Source: Crambe crambe (lineage: Eukaryota > Porifera > Demospongiae > Poecilosclerida > Crambeidae). From it: 64,000 bases of DNA. A program made the position numbers and the translations under genes. Within the stretch, counting starts at the first letter, position 1, and every line of letters begins with the position of its first letter. The stretch spans positions 3,162,001 to 3,226,000 of the forward strand of contig OZ004581.1 of the NCBI GenBank assembly GCA_963924555.1. The letters are read 5' to 3'. The notes under the pieces are model-generated. The model worked only from the letters and a program-made list of their open reading frames with translations, made no database searches and was not told the DNA's origin. Positions 45,192 through 57,760 of the stretch are shown here, piece by piece.

Positions 45192-47999
45192 AGTGTGGTA
45201 CTCTCCTGAACTAGTTCTTTTGTGAATAGTTAGTATTTGTCAGTTGTCATCTGTTGTCAATTTAATACAATACTATTGCTGCTTCTGCGTACTATCACTA
45301 AGTTAGCTACCACATTTATACATCTTAAAGGCTTGTTTGTGTCTGATAGCTATTTGTTTCTTTGTTTATAGCTAGTGGTTTCTTTTGCTACTGATTCATT
45401 TTGCATCATGATAACTAGGGACTGGCACATTATGCTTTTTTGCTTCCCTATTATTCTATTCTTTAATTCCAGCTTTATAAAGTCGTTACTTTTTTACTGA
45501 TGTCATATGTACGTAAGTAGCTATTTGCAATCTCACTTTTGGTCAAGTTAGGCTAGCTAGTTTAGGCACACATGATAAATGCATTCAAGATCAGTTCACT
45601 TTTGATAGCCTATTATGCCAGCATTATGCTTCCTGCTTTGATAGACCTATTATTCCCAAAACTATGCTGGCAGAATGTGCCAGTCCCTAACAATAACTTC
45701 ACTGGCTCAATTTCAAAAATTCAAAAACTGGCAGAATACATCTTTATCCACAATGATACAACATAGCAAAAAAATTTCATTGGTTGAAATTTTTGTACGT
45801 TCGAATTTTTAGTTTAGTATGGCGCCACCCCGATGCACGCTCGTGCTAGTGCTACCTTTAGCAAGCGTGTGGTATCAGCAAAGCAGCTGCCATGTACATA
45901 GAATGGAGTTCTTCTCCATTGCAGCAATGGCCTATGGGATGCTCTGCTAAACAAATTAGAGCTCGTTTATTGAAGAGATAACACTTCAAATCCATTTACT
46001 GAGACTGTTATAAGGTCAAGCACAATTGTAGGACATAATATTCTGAGAAAGATTTCTTCCATTTGTTCTGTCTTCCTGTGCAAGAACAGGTCAATAAGCA
46101 GCTGCCATGTAACTGGTAGTGCTATTCAGTCAATTTGATTCAGGAGGCCTTGAAATACCATGTATTTTGACATTGAAGGTTCCAGTACTCTCACTTCTAA
46201 GGTAAAACCACTGCTTAAGACTGCTTTTAGCTGATAAGAAAAGGTAAAAGATTCAGAAACTCTACAAAATCACCAGAAAAGAGCGAAGAGATGGTTATGG
46301 GATTGTGCTTGTCCCCAGGCTAGAGTCTGGTATCGATTGTTTGCATATGTGTGTAGTATACAGGCAATAACCTGAAAGTTTACTGAGTGAGATTCCTTTC
46401 TCCTTTTCTTGTCCGGTTTTTCTGTACCATTCGCTACTGTCTTTAGGCTGATTTTATTGTTTGGTGCATATATTACTTTTTCAATAAATAAACATCCATG
46501 TACGGAGAGTGTACGAGGAATATATGGAAGCCTCAGAATTCCGAGGCTAATGCAAACAACTGATACCAGGCGAGTCGCAAAAGAGTGCCTGGAGCTGAGG
46601 CTAGTGCTGTATGAGAAGGACAGGAGGGTTCCAAAAGTATGTTGTTAATGAAATCAATGATGGGCGTTCTTACCACACTACTTCTGTAAACACTAATAGA
46701 CTTTAGCAGTGCTAACTTGTTCATCAGTATATTCAATCTCCCTAACGAGACAACCTCTCAATTGGAGATGAGGGAGGTTGAATTAGATGGAATGGGACAT
46801 AGTGGGGAGGTGGTCTCTTTAGGAAGGTATACATACGTAGCTACGTAGGTATGTACTGTTGGGACATGCCATAGTAGGAATGTGATCTAGGTGCTATTGG
46901 GACATGGTGAAGATAGAGTGGCATGCAGTATTATACAGGTTGATCTGGTTAAACAGGTTTCACTGTACATATGTACAATACTATGTTCTAAGCTTACATA
47001 CACTTCTCGTCCATCGACTCTCCCTCTTAGTGGCAGGCAGAAAAAGTGTAACTTCCCCCAAAACTATCTCAGCCATGCCCTCATGGCATAACATAGAAGG
47101 GGAAAATAGCTACTGATAACTTGCCACCATGGAGAAACTTTGATTCTGGTGCCCAGTGTTCTATAATTTAAATCTCAAGTCGGGTATTTCAGTGAAACCT
47201 CCAAATAATGAATACACTTATAATTGGAACCCATTTTTTGCGCTCTTACCCTCTTTTCAACATCAAGAGACCAGGCCCAAAAGAGAAAGCTAACTTGTAA
47301 TAGCTCCCCTTTTGATTATCAATCGCTACTACACCCAGGTAGCTAGCAGGTCCAAGAATCAAGGGGGTAGGTAGGGCATATTTCTGTAATGTATATTCTT
47401 GCACTTAAAGAATTGGTAAAGCTAGCAGATTGGAAAGGGTGTCTTTATTTGGTGGAATGGAATGGTGGAGTGGAATCGGCTAGTTGAGAGCAGCAGTCAG
47501 CTACTAGCTAATACTTTCAAAACAGACTTTAGTCTTATCCATTAAAAAGCCGGCTCCACGTATAGCTATCCACTTAACAATAATTTGTATTAAAATGCAT
47601 ATTATGAGCGTAGCTAATGACAAATCTTGCTTGGACACAGAAGATATTGCAATGGTAGCCAATTGGTTGTAATATCTTGCTGGCTATATTGCTGTGGGCT
47701 TACAACTGAAGGCCATAATGACCGATTGATTCACATGATATCACAATTTGAGGGACACTGTTATTATTATGCCTTCAAAAAATCCAGGTTCCATGGACTG
47801 AGTAGAAGCAGTGGAACTAGCTATAATACCCATGCATGATAAGATAGGAGCAAATGCTGGTGCCATATCCCTACTTAGAGAGTACTAGTCTCAACTTTTT
47901 ACATGTTACTCTAATCATTGAAGGTGTATGCACATTAAACTACAAAAAAGAGCAGAAAGACTACACTTGTAGCTAGGCTATAAAAAGAGTAATCAAGTT
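45192..47999. other. Spacer between NLR and beta-helix gene
   Basis: No convincing gene. It contains the MITE at 45417-45688. At about 46741-46830 the words CCTAACGAGACAACCTC and GAGGTGGTCTCTTTAGG form the ends of another small inverted-repeat element. Confidence 0.45.
45417..45688. mobile_element. MITE with AGGGACTGGCACATT ends
   Basis: A 272-bp element with near-perfect inverted ends AGGGACTGGCACATTATGC and GCAGAATGTGCCAGTCCCT and non-coding interior. Confidence 0.75.
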
Positions 48000-50900
48000 T
48001 CAATGGGCTTGGTGTCTTTTATCCTCAGCTTCAAATAATAACTTGTTAGCCTCCTCATTCTCATTTTCAGAAACATACATGTACTTGACAAATCTCATAA
48101 TCCTTGCCTCAGTAAACCATGTCATATTTTTCACAACGATGTAATAGAAGAAATGGAACACCAATATCAGAAGAAGCACAAAAATTGCTGTACTCAGTAA
48201 GATTATATAAGCAATAATGAAGACCTCTGAATCTGCTGCCACATGAAACTCAAGAATTAGCCAGTAATTAATCATGAAAAACAAATCGATCAATCCTGTT
48301 AAGCGATTTTTGAAAGGATGAATCAGAGCTTGAATAATAATGAAGAGCAGGGTAATCACGAGGTGAGAAATGAACATGTCTCTTCCTTGCAATATGCCAT
48401 TGACTATGAACAGGGCGATGGTAATCCATAGGCGAAATCCGAACCAGAATCTCCATCTCTTCTTAAATGGACCTCCATATGCTTCAATGAGGGACTTATA
48501 TTTGTTAATCAATCGGAATCTCATGCAGTAATGAGAGAATGTTACCAGAAAAGTGTAGGGTAGAAGGAAAAATATGACAAAACCTGCTGCAAGGAACAGA
48601 TAGAAACCATGAATCTCCTTTCCATATGGTTTACCATTATACATCCATACAGTAGTTACATTTTCATTGTGGGAGCCATTGTGATACCTTAATTCTTGAA
48701 TATCCAAAAACCTGATAATGTCAATTACCACTCGTAGAATCTTGGAGAATGATAGATAAAATAGTGTAGCAAGGACTTGCATAGAGGAATTTGCAATCCA
48801 CCTGGATAATCTGATAGAGCATCTTGAGAGTAATACAATGCCTGCAATGAGGCCCCATAGGTATACTGGAAACACAAACTGGAATCCTATTTTGTGTTCA
48901 GGAGACATTCCCTCATAGAAGCAAAGAGGGAAACCAAGGTCGAGATTGAGGAGAGAGATTGTGACACGAAAAAAATCTAGTATTGGTTTTCCACTATGAT
49001 TTTCCACCAGTTTGTCCATAGTCAAGCCTAGTACATTAGCAAAGAATATAGCACCATTGATAGTCCCAAGAGCTACTGTGAGTCGTAATGCAAAAAGAAC
49101 AATCATTAGAACTATTCCAATCAAGGCACAGAGTGGGAGAAAGAAGAGATAGAAATTATTGCATTCTTCACTACAATCCATGGTTCCAAACTTTGCGCTG
49201 AAGTTAGCCTTACATTCTCCACACAACATTCCAGTACGATTTCCAAGGCATGATGAGTCAGAAAGATTACTATTTAATAAAAAGTGTCGACTCGTAATAT
49301 TGCAATAACCAGCAGGGCAATTCTTGTTTAAAAAAATTATTTTTTTGGAAGTGCTATAGCCAGTCCAGTATCCTTCTGGATTCACAAGTGTGAGATTTTT
49401 AATATCACATTCATAGCTGTGGTTCTTCAGCAGTACTGTACACTCACAATACATTTTTGTTTCATTGAGGTCAAAACCAACAGGGCAGTGATTATGTTGA
49501 TGTATCTCAATGAGTGGCAAGGATAACTCGTAGATTTGGCTATTAGTATGAATTATCATGAAGCAGTCAAATTCTCCCTCCCCATCATTTTTAGTAGTAA
49601 ATGATAACATTGCTTTATTTCTTTCAAAGTGGTAATATTTCTCTGGAATTACTTCAAAATCAAATTTCAGAGATTCTGAACATGACACTACACTATACTC
49701 CTCATTATTTTTGTGGAGAATAAAGAGAGCATTTTGTCCTGGGTAGCTATGACGATTATTTTTGAATACTGGTATCACATGACCCTCCTTAGACTGACTA
49801 TAAGAGGAGTCAACATATGAGCAGTTCCAATCTTGACCAGGTAGCTGGATGCATACTCCATTGGAGAGTGAAATATATTTGTCATGGTCATCAATTTCTT
49901 TGAAGAGAGAGTCGATAAGAGTAGTATAGGCATATTGAGAGAGATCTTGATCCCATTCATATCGATCGAATAAAATATGTTGAGATATTTGGCTGAAAAG
50001 GAAATTGAACCGTGGTGTACATAGAGATATTGATGCATTGTAGTTTCTGTTCAAATTGCCTTTAAAATGAAGCCCGATGTTCATAGTACTGATTTTTTCC
50101 AAGGTATAATTTTGACGTGGCACGATCTGTATTGAAGAGATGTCTCTTGTACTTGCATAAGAGAGGAGAGGAGCATGTATCGCACTACCTTGGTAAGCAG
50201 TATTGTTGATAAATCGTGCTAGCAAAGGCTCTACGAGGTACAATATTGAATGCTCATCTAGTTTCAACCCACCTCCTTGAAATCCTTGACCACCAATTAT
50301 TGTTAAGGTTCCAGTGACGTGCAAGTTACTAGATACAACATTTATCACTGAACTTCCATCATGAGCCAAAAAAAAATTCTCGCCACTCATGTTGACTCGT
50401 CCAACATTAATGAAGTTGATCAAACTGTGAGAATTTCCAGATGAGATATCACTTGAATGCTTCGAAAAATTAATGTGAATATCAATCATGTCCACACTCA
50501 AACTTGCTGCTTCTGATGGCATTTTCATCAATGCTTGAAATAGATATGGTGAAGGAGCAAAGATTTTTGGCCCAATATAATCTTTATTTTTTAAACACCA
50601 AGAAACATTTCTTATCACAATGTTATGTGAAGTTTTCCCTGACAATTTTATGATTTGTAAGAGAGTAAAAGGATTGTCTATGGTGTTATCATGATTAGTA
50701 TGGAATACAAATGAAGTATCTGATACATCTAAAGCTTTTATTTCATGATCAACTGAGCCATTAAAAGATTGACTTTCATAAAATACTATATTAAGCTGTG
50801 TTCCTGCACATACAGCATCTGGTAGGTTGTTTTTCTCATCACAGCAACTAATGGGAGTTCCTTGAAATTTCACGTGTGACTCGGTTATGCTATTAATAAA

Positions 50901-51767
50901 CAGAATCAAAGCACTCCTAAGTGGGAGAATTTCATAGTTTTCATGAAACAATTCAAATTCTGGCATTCTTATATCCAGACTAACATTGAAATGTTGTTGA
51001 GCCATTATGAAAACGACATCATTGATAGGCGATATCTGTATCCAATTTGGTTGATTTTCAAGATACTGTTCCAGCTTTTCCATATATGATGTATAAGTAC
51101 AATATGTTTGAGGATTGACATGCAGATTCCATCCATGCATTGATAACTTTGGTATCATATTACTGTCGGTGTAATAAAAGAGGTTGTTCATTATTATAGA
51201 ATCTTTTATGGTGAAGGAGCTATTACCGCACAAGTTAACTCCTATAATACTGAAATCTTTCAGTGTTTCGGAGGATATGCGTGATGTTAAGTTATGAAAG
51301 ATTACATTGCAACAGTGATTGATAATCAGCGCAGCTTTCGTGTCAATATAACGTAAAAACTGATCAGTACCATTGATGTACCTCACTGCTGAAGCTGGAA
51401 TGATATTAGAACAATCATCGAAACTTATTGAAGTTATTGTCAGGTTAAAAACATTGAAGAATCCAAATCCGCCTGACCCTGGGGAACATTTTATAAAGAC
51501 ATGATTAATTCCGTTGTTTATCAATTCTTCTGATGCACTAATCGATAAGTTTGTCGTATTCTCTATGAGGCAAAATTGGGACTTGACAGAAAGAGAGGAA
51601 GCATTGATGACCAGATTAGTATTTGGTTCAACAGTTCCACTAGAAGGACATAAGTATTCTTCCAAGCTTGCTTCATTATCCACTATAACTGTCTTTGCTG
51701 ATGATACAGCTATAAGCAGTGGAACTATCATGGCAATAAAACTAAAAACACTGTACTGAGTCTCCAT
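48000..51767 (-). CDS. Complete beta-helix/multi-pass membrane protein, 1255 residues
   Basis: A single uninterrupted frame begins with ATG and a clear signal peptide (YSVFSFIAMIVPLLIAVSSA). Residues about 30-740 form a large ectodomain rich in asparagine sequons and in hydrophobic/asparagine rungs typical of right-handed beta-helix (pectin-lyase-like) folds, such as FINNTAYQGSAIHAPLLS near residue 515. A cysteine-rich collar follows (CPVGFDL, CECTV, GYWTGYS, CPAGYCNITS, NRTGMLCGECKANFS; about 755-870). About eight hydrophobic segments run from residue 880 to 1225 before a charged tail. Layout and collar motifs match the partial gene at 3-2204. No intron is seen in the coding region. Function is unknown; a surface receptor with a repeat-built ectodomain is a reasonable inference. 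No enzyme motif is visible in the helix. Confidence 0.92.
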   Translation of the reverse strand: METQYSVFSFIAMIVPLLIAVSSAKTVIVDNEASLEEYLCPSSGTVEPNTNLVINASSLSVKSQFCLIENTTNLSISASEELINNGINHVFIKCSPGSGGFGFFNVFNLTITSISFDDCSNIIPASAVRYINGTDQFLRYIDTKAALIINHCCNVIFHNLTSRISSETLKDFSIIGVNLCGNSSFTIKDSIIMNNLFYYTDSNMIPKLSMHGWNLHVNPQTYCTYTSYMEKLEQYLENQPNWIQISPINDVVFIMAQQHFNVSLDIRMPEFELFHENYEILPLRSALILFINSITESHVKFQGTPISCCDEKNNLPDAVCAGTQLNIVFYESQSFNGSVDHEIKALDVSDTSFVFHTNHDNTIDNPFTLLQIIKLSGKTSHNIVIRNVSWCLKNKDYIGPKIFAPSPYLFQALMKMPSEAASLSVDMIDIHINFSKHSSDISSGNSHSLINFINVGRVNMSGENFFLAHDGSSVINVVSSNLHVTGTLTIIGGQGFQGGGLKLDEHSILYLVEPLLARFINNTAYQGSAIHAPLLSYASTRDISSIQIVPRQNYTLEKISTMNIGLHFKGNLNRNYNASISLCTPRFNFLFSQISQHILFDRYEWDQDLSQYAYTTLIDSLFKEIDDHDKYISLSNGVCIQLPGQDWNCSYVDSSYSQSKEGHVIPVFKNNRHSYPGQNALFILHKNNEEYSVVSCSESLKFDFEVIPEKYYHFERNKAMLSFTTKNDGEGEFDCFMIIHTNSQIYELSLPLIEIHQHNHCPVGFDLNETKMYCECTVLLKNHSYECDIKNLTLVNPEGYWTGYSTSKKIIFLNKNCPAGYCNITSRHFLLNSNLSDSSCLGNRTGMLCGECKANFSAKFGTMDCSEECNNFYLFFLPLCALIGIVLMIVLFALRLTVALGTINGAIFFANVLGLTMDKLVENHSGKPILDFFRVTISLLNLDLGFPLCFYEGMSPEHKIGFQFVFPVYLWGLIAGIVLLSRCSIRLSRWIANSSMQVLATLFYLSFSKILRVVIDIIRFLDIQELRYHNGSHNENVTTVWMYNGKPYGKEIHGFYLFLAAGFVIFFLLPYTFLVTFSHYCMRFRLINKYKSLIEAYGGPFKKRWRFWFGFRLWITIALFIVNGILQGRDMFISHLVITLLFIIIQALIHPFKNRLTGLIDLFFMINYWLILEFHVAADSEVFIIAYIILLSTAIFVLLLILVFHFFYYIVVKNMTWFTEARIMRFVKYMYVSENENEEANKLLFEAEDKRHQAH

Positions 51768-53922
51768 TTCAGATGAATCTTGGCTGCAGTGTCAGTATGC
51801 TGATACCTAACAATAGTACAAAGTTATAACACTTTAATACAATTATCCATTTAAGCCTATAGCCATTGTCCTATTATGTAACTTGGAAAAAAATGTTATT
51901 TTGATAATTGATTACACAATAATATTGTGAAGCTTCAAACCATATAATATCATATCTAGCTAACAATGTAATAACTAGCTATATATAATAAGTAGCTGTC
52001 ATTCAGGTAATCACATACTTTAATTTTGTATGCATTCTATTATACACAGGTACACAGTAAAATGATAATCCATTTTTAGGTTATCTGAGTTCTGATTTGC
52101 TACTCGGATAAACTCTAAATGGGTTGTTTTTACACCTTTGTTTTTATAGTGATAAGAGATAGGCAGTCACATGTTTTATGACTGACAGGCAGTCACAACC
52201 ATGCATGTCTACCTTAGGCCATAGCTACAGTACCTACTTGATTAGTTTTTTCACAGACTCAACCGACCCTAAAAAAATGAAAACGATACTGCGCATGCGC
52301 ATAATATGTGTGCTGACATTGCTATATTGTGAGTTAGTATCACAGAGTACTTTAGTGTACTGGTGATGATAAAACATTGTTAGGGCCTTTAATTGTCAGA
52401 GGGGTTGCTACATAATCCAGCGAGTACAGTATTATAGCTGAAGCTAATAAAACTGTGTCACTGTGTCTAAAGTTTGCAAATTTTGTTTTCCGACCTATTA
52501 ATTAATAAAATCCGTGAAAAAAATTAATCAGGTAGCTATAGGTATGGCCTTACTCTGAGGAAAAAAGCTTCACATTAGAACTGCTACATATAAGTACTAT
52601 GTAACTGATGAGGGATTGATCTACAGTGGTGTCTAACTTACAGCAGTGAGCATCAGGTCTTAAACAGCTACCTACTTGCAGCATACTATAATGACATCAT
52701 GCACACAGCATATAGCCAGCCTCATACCCAGGCCCTTCAAATAATTATGTAGCTATTGTTTAAAAGCTAGACATTTATTTTTTGAGCAAAAAAAAGTAAT
52801 ACCCAAGGATCTGTACTACAGTGAATCAGTACCTACGTACTACGCCTTTTAATTAATGAAAATAGCTATTTAAGTCTTACCTGAGCTAGCCAGTACGTAT
52901 GTGAGATACAGTAGTATGACACTGATAGGTACTTAGGTACTTAAATGCAACTAGAGCTTCACTGCCCCGCTGAGCTGTAAGGGCGTATCGTGGCTGCATG
53001 TAATCATACTCATAGATTCGTTCAACATCACGTGCAATTTATATCCGAATTAACTGGAGGCGGAGCCATCAAGTCACTATACAGTATATCTTTCAATGTA
53101 TAGCTAGCTTAGCTGCTACTCCATCTTTTTATTTGCTCCAAAGAGGAAATTATATTAGCTATCTGGTTTTCTTATTAGCTACAGCTACTGGACATATCAT
53201 GCACTGAGCTGTCAAAACCCTCTGGCCTATAGCTATGAAATTGAAGTGTAGTGGATATTTTTTTGAAGTGCCAGGGCTGAGGTAATTCTTAGTAGCCCTA
53301 TTTTCTATCCTCGAATTATTATGCAGTTTGTGGATTATAATAATATAATATCTTGTCTTTAATAATTGTGCCTCGTTGATGGAAGATATCATGACTATAG
53401 TAGCTAGCTATGATTTCATATTACCATAATTTCATTGTTGAATTTGCATATTATTTGTACAAATTTTACATGCATGGTAGCTAGTGTTTTGAGTCCCTTT
53501 AGGCTCTATTATTATTTGTCGATCGATTCAAAATTCATGCTATGCATCTCTTTTGAGAATAACGTTTTGAATAGCTAATTTTCCAAGCAAAGAAACCTAA
53601 TTTCGAAACAATTTTCTCAAGAAGCCAGCATGTATAACTGGATTCAAAATGAATCCATTGCCTACACGACATGAAGCACAAAAATAATTCTCTTGTGAAT
53701 GATTTATTGAATGATTTAGCTAGCTAGCTATGAGTTGAAAAGCCCCAACCAACCTTTTCCATGAAGTTATGAATTATTTCAGATTATAATTACCACAGAT
53801 AATCATACATAATAATCTATAATTATGAATATTATTAGCTAGTTCTACCACATTGAGGCCACATATAGCTAATGATTGTGGCATTGACTACATTAATTTT
53901 AGTGGAATACTCTAATTACGTA
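51768..53922. other. Spacer with no recognised gene
   Basis: It includes the region upstream of the beta-helix gene start. I see no supported coding region, only AT-rich DNA with TAGCTA words and short open stretches. Confidence 0.5.
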
Positions 53923-55395
53923 TCAACACCGTATTGTTAATCGTGTGGAAGGAAGCATTAGCATTCCACGGTGATTTCTATAGTAACTGGACAGCAAAGT
54001 GACTGTTTGAGGTCTTAATGCTGAATGATATAATGGATGAAGTCTCTCCAATAGTGATACTTCGAATTCATCTTCTAGGATCTCTTCTCCATAAAGGAAC
54101 TGTGGTTCAACCTAATAGTAACAGAAATAATATTATATTATAGCTAACAAGAATTGAGTACTGCAGGGGTAGCTGAATTCCCTTGTTTTAGCTAACTATA
54201 ATTAGCTATCTGTGAAAATTTCCCACTATATGCATATGATCATTGCTATTATAGTGATGGTAAATCAGGTAGCTTGTTTATTTGAACTGCTATCAGAGTA
54301 ACACAGCTAGTGATGTGTATAAATCATTAATCATTATGCGTGCAGAAAGTGAACATTTCACTACTTGGATGGCTGTATCAGGTAGAACATGATAATCATG
54401 CTTACGTACCTGGCTATGATTTCCTGCAATAACTATTCTCGTGGATTCATTAGCATAGCACAATGGGCCAACGGTTTCAGGTTCTATAGCCTGGGCTCCT
54501 TCATATATCAGAATGTCAGTGAAGTATCCATTCATCTTGCCCAACCTCATCATGGAGGGAGCAGTACCCAGGGTGGTTATTATCAGAGAACAGTTACAAA
54601 TATCAGATATATTCCATTTCTCGGTATAATAATCTTTATAACTCTTCCTTTGTGCATATGAAGAGTGTGGAATGACTCGAAGCACATCATGTGACCATGG
54701 CAGATTACGGTTCTCTTTCATCCTCCCAAAATAGTTCATGAGTGAATCAGCTGTATTTTGATGATAAGTGCAGATCAGAACTTTTCTGTCTTCGTTTTTT
54801 AATATTTCATAAGCAGCTCGGGCGAGCAGGCGAATATTGCTAGCCCATTCAACGAATAGAATAGTAGGCGGAGCATTTAGAATTGAATGCAATTCTCGTA
54901 ACTGCCTGGCATCTAGGTTCAAAAATTTATAACGAGGAGGATCAATTGTACTCTTTCCCAAAGAATTATACAATCTGAATGAAGACTTTAACATTCTAGG
55001 GGTTGGAATCAACTTCCGAACGATTGCATGAGGTAGTGCAGCTATGTTATTATGTAATCCTCTGAAGTAATAATATTTCAACTTGAACGAAACATGTGCA
55101 TAGAATGTGATTACGTTGTCAAAACTCTTCCATGCTGAAATGGTTTGAAGACTTTCTGTTTGCAAAGCTATGCCAATGTTCTGCCCTCTTATTTCAACAT
55201 GCCTCGCGTGAAAGGAACTTCCATTATCTAGGGTTATGACTGACCCTGTACTGGCCCAGTTGACATATGCTAGCATATCCCTATCAGTTGAGGATATGAA
55301 TCCAAATGCAACAAACTGTCCTCTTTGCTCGTCTTCATGTCTTAAAATGAAGCTTAGTGGCTTCTTGAGCACAACGGTAATTAGGAAACCTTTGC
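53923..55395 (-). pseudogene. SF1 helicase (MOV10/HELZ-like) with degenerate catalytic motifs
   Basis: Two exons are seen, 54410-55395 and 53923-54111, joining in phase at NHSQ-VEPQFL. The reading continues open to the left acceptor at 55396, so upstream exons are missing. The sequence follows the MOV10/HELZ type of superfamily 1: a barrel-like region (GQFVAFGF), then ILNAPPTILFVEWASNIRLLARAA, the linker AYEILKNEDRKVLICTY, then YEGAQAIEPETV, IVIAGNHSQ, VSLLERLHPLY and YYRNHRGMLMLPS. The usual Walker A (GPFGTGKT) is replaced by VEWASNI, the DEAxQ box reads YEGAQ, and GDHxQ reads GNHSQ. The frame then stops before the last helicase motifs. It cannot be an active ATPase as drawn. It is either a pseudogene that has kept its frame or a pseudoenzyme. 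Confidence 0.75.
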
Positions 55396-56187
55396 CTGTA
55401 CAACTTTAAAATGTATAGATAATTTCACATTCAAGGTATGAAGGAATTATTAATGAGATTCATAAGTGTTGATTAGCTGGGGGAAGGATTCAGAATAAGG
55501 AACTTTGATAGTAAAATTTATGCAGTGAGTTGTAGCTACAGATATAGCTGAAGGCATCGAGCACCTCAAGTACTATCAACTAGGGAAATGTGCAACATTA
55601 ATTTATCAGTGAGCGAGCAAGCAAGTAGCTATCCTGTGTAGAATTCAGCGCGCAATTACACGTATGATCTGCTAAAGCGCGTAAGTACCAATAATACGTC
55701 AGAGATAAATTTATCAGTGAGCGAGCAAGCAAGTAGCTATCCTGTGTAGAATTCAGCACGCATGATCTGCTAAAGTGCGTAAGTACCAATAATACATCAG
55801 AGATACACACTAAGCGCACTTTATCGTATAATTCCGCAGAAAAAGGCGTAAAAACGGCAATAATCTTACGTAATCTCGCGTAAAATAACGTCTACACGCA
55901 CCATTTATTGTCGCGATTTAGCGCGCTTTAGCGTGCAAATGTGCGATAAAGTCAACACGGGATATGCAATAGGCGAGTGAGTGATAGCTAGCTGATAGAC
56001 GCCAACTTATTTATGCTTTATGCCAGACTTTAAATTTACTTCCTGCACTGTCATGTCTGAGTCAGGTATAGTGGTGTTACCAGGAAGCTCCATACATAGA
56101 AAGCTTACCATAAGCACTTAGATAAGCCAAGCGCCTACTATCCAAAAGGCTATTTACAATTGGAGTATGCACATTATGCATGTGCAG

Positions 56188-56508
56188 CAGTGGTGTAGGA
56201 AGATGGTTTTCCTTAGGGTGGCTAGATAATGTGTGCGGAAATTATATTATATGCTAACTTTGAGGGCATGAAGATTCCAGTGGTGTCCTGCAAATTTCTT
56301 CTGCTTCAATGACAGCCTGCTCAAAATGGCCACGTGTCTACTAACACGACCATGGTTTGTGGGAAGCTGTAAATTGTAATTCTTACCACAAGCACTTTTA
56401 TAACACTTGCATTATTGCATGTGCAGGGCGCTGCTAATTAGGATATGCATTGCCTCAAAAATAAGGGTGGCCCTGGGCACCCTGGTCACCCCTGTTCCTA
56501 CGCCACTG
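56188..56508. mobile_element. hAT-type MITE inserted in the outer element
   Basis: The ends are CAGTGGTGTAGGAA and TTCCTACGCCACTG, and TGCAG flanks both sides (56183-56187 and 56509-56513). The ends are of the CAGTGGCGTAG type common in hAT MITEs. Confidence 0.65.
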
Positions 56509-56906
56509 TGCAGGGCACTACTAAATAATAGTTAGACATCGAGACCAAGGGATACGGCAATTAGAGACCTGAAGGCCCTGGGCTGCATTGACCAAGCACA
56601 GCAATGCCGTAGATCCCGTTGGTCAAGGTAATTTAGACTGTAGCCATCTATCTTACTCTAGTCTAGTTCTAGGAAGTGTGAGAAAATAGTTTTATACTTG
56701 ATCAAACAGGAAAAAACGCCATTGCCATCTGTATTCACAATGCCTTAGAGGCGGGGCTAGGGCTAGGGCTAGGGGCACTAAGTGAGCTACATAGTGCCTG
56801 CTGCCAAGGACAACGGGCACTAAGTGAAATAAGTGCCCAATCAGATCGCTCTATTCGAATCAAATAGTCTAATGACACATACATCTGGAGTGTAGACCTA
56901 GATATA

Positions 56907-57760
56907 GCATAAGCCACCGATTATCGACCGGCATCTATTATCGACCTTGCAGCACCTATTATCAACTACAGAAAGTCTACAGTAGTAAACAGAGTCTAGG
57001 AAAATGGCTGCATTGAAAATATATCATAGGTTCCAACTGTCACGAAAGCTCTGTTGCAGCCACGCAATTTCACTCCATCATAGTGCCATGCACGAAATTA
57101 CTACAAGCCTATTGTCTGCCACAGAAGCAGCCACAGGGTGTGGTTAACCAGAAGTGGGCATGGTTTCAGCAATTTTCACGCGCGCTTACGTGCGCAGTAT
57201 ATTAATCCAAGCATGTCACTAATTTTCATTTCAGAAAGTTGGAACCTATATATATACAAGCTCTAGAGAGAAAGCAGGACTTCAACAGCAAGTTTATCAA
57301 CTGTAGCATGAAAGTAAGTTACCAGTTCACGTTATCCATCACCATGGCTCTGGAAGATTACTTAATAGCGCTGAGGAATATGAAACACAGACCAATGAAG
57401 CAGTTTATGATAGAAAAGCTTCATTCATTTTTATACAATTTGTTATGATAATGTATTTTATAGCATAGAATAGTATAAAAGTATCTTTTTAAGGGCCCTA
57501 ACATGTAGTGGAGCAAAACTGAAGAAAGAATGGAATGGACAATGATTGATATTATGATTTTCAACAGGTGGTCGAAAATAGGGTGGTTGATTAATGATTT
57601 TTAATTGACGTACAGTAGATTCAGCATAGCAAAATTTTTATCCAATTATCATATGACATTATCTTTCCTTTGGTTGTTGTTTGAGACTTTAATGACCATC
57701 AGTGAGGGAGATAATAATGGTGAAAGGGATAAAGTATGGTCGATAATCAGTGGCTTACGC
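56907..57760. mobile_element. 854-bp inverted-repeat element inserted in the outer MITE
   Basis: The left end GCATAAGCCACCGATTATCG is complementary to the right end CGATAATCAGTGGCTTACGC. Inside is a second inverted pair, GGTTCCAACT at about 57029 and AGTTGGAACC at about 57236. A 69-codon open stretch at 57239-57448 (KQFMIEKLHSFLYNLL at its end) is not recognised. It interrupts the outer element between its gtgtagacctagatata and gagtcatgacctgagag words, which are close together in the copy at 59128-59742. Confidence 0.7.

Noticed and set aside
51514-51759. Plus-strand frame at the beta-helix gene start
   Set aside because: Antisense of the signal peptide and first rungs of the strongly supported minus-strand gene.
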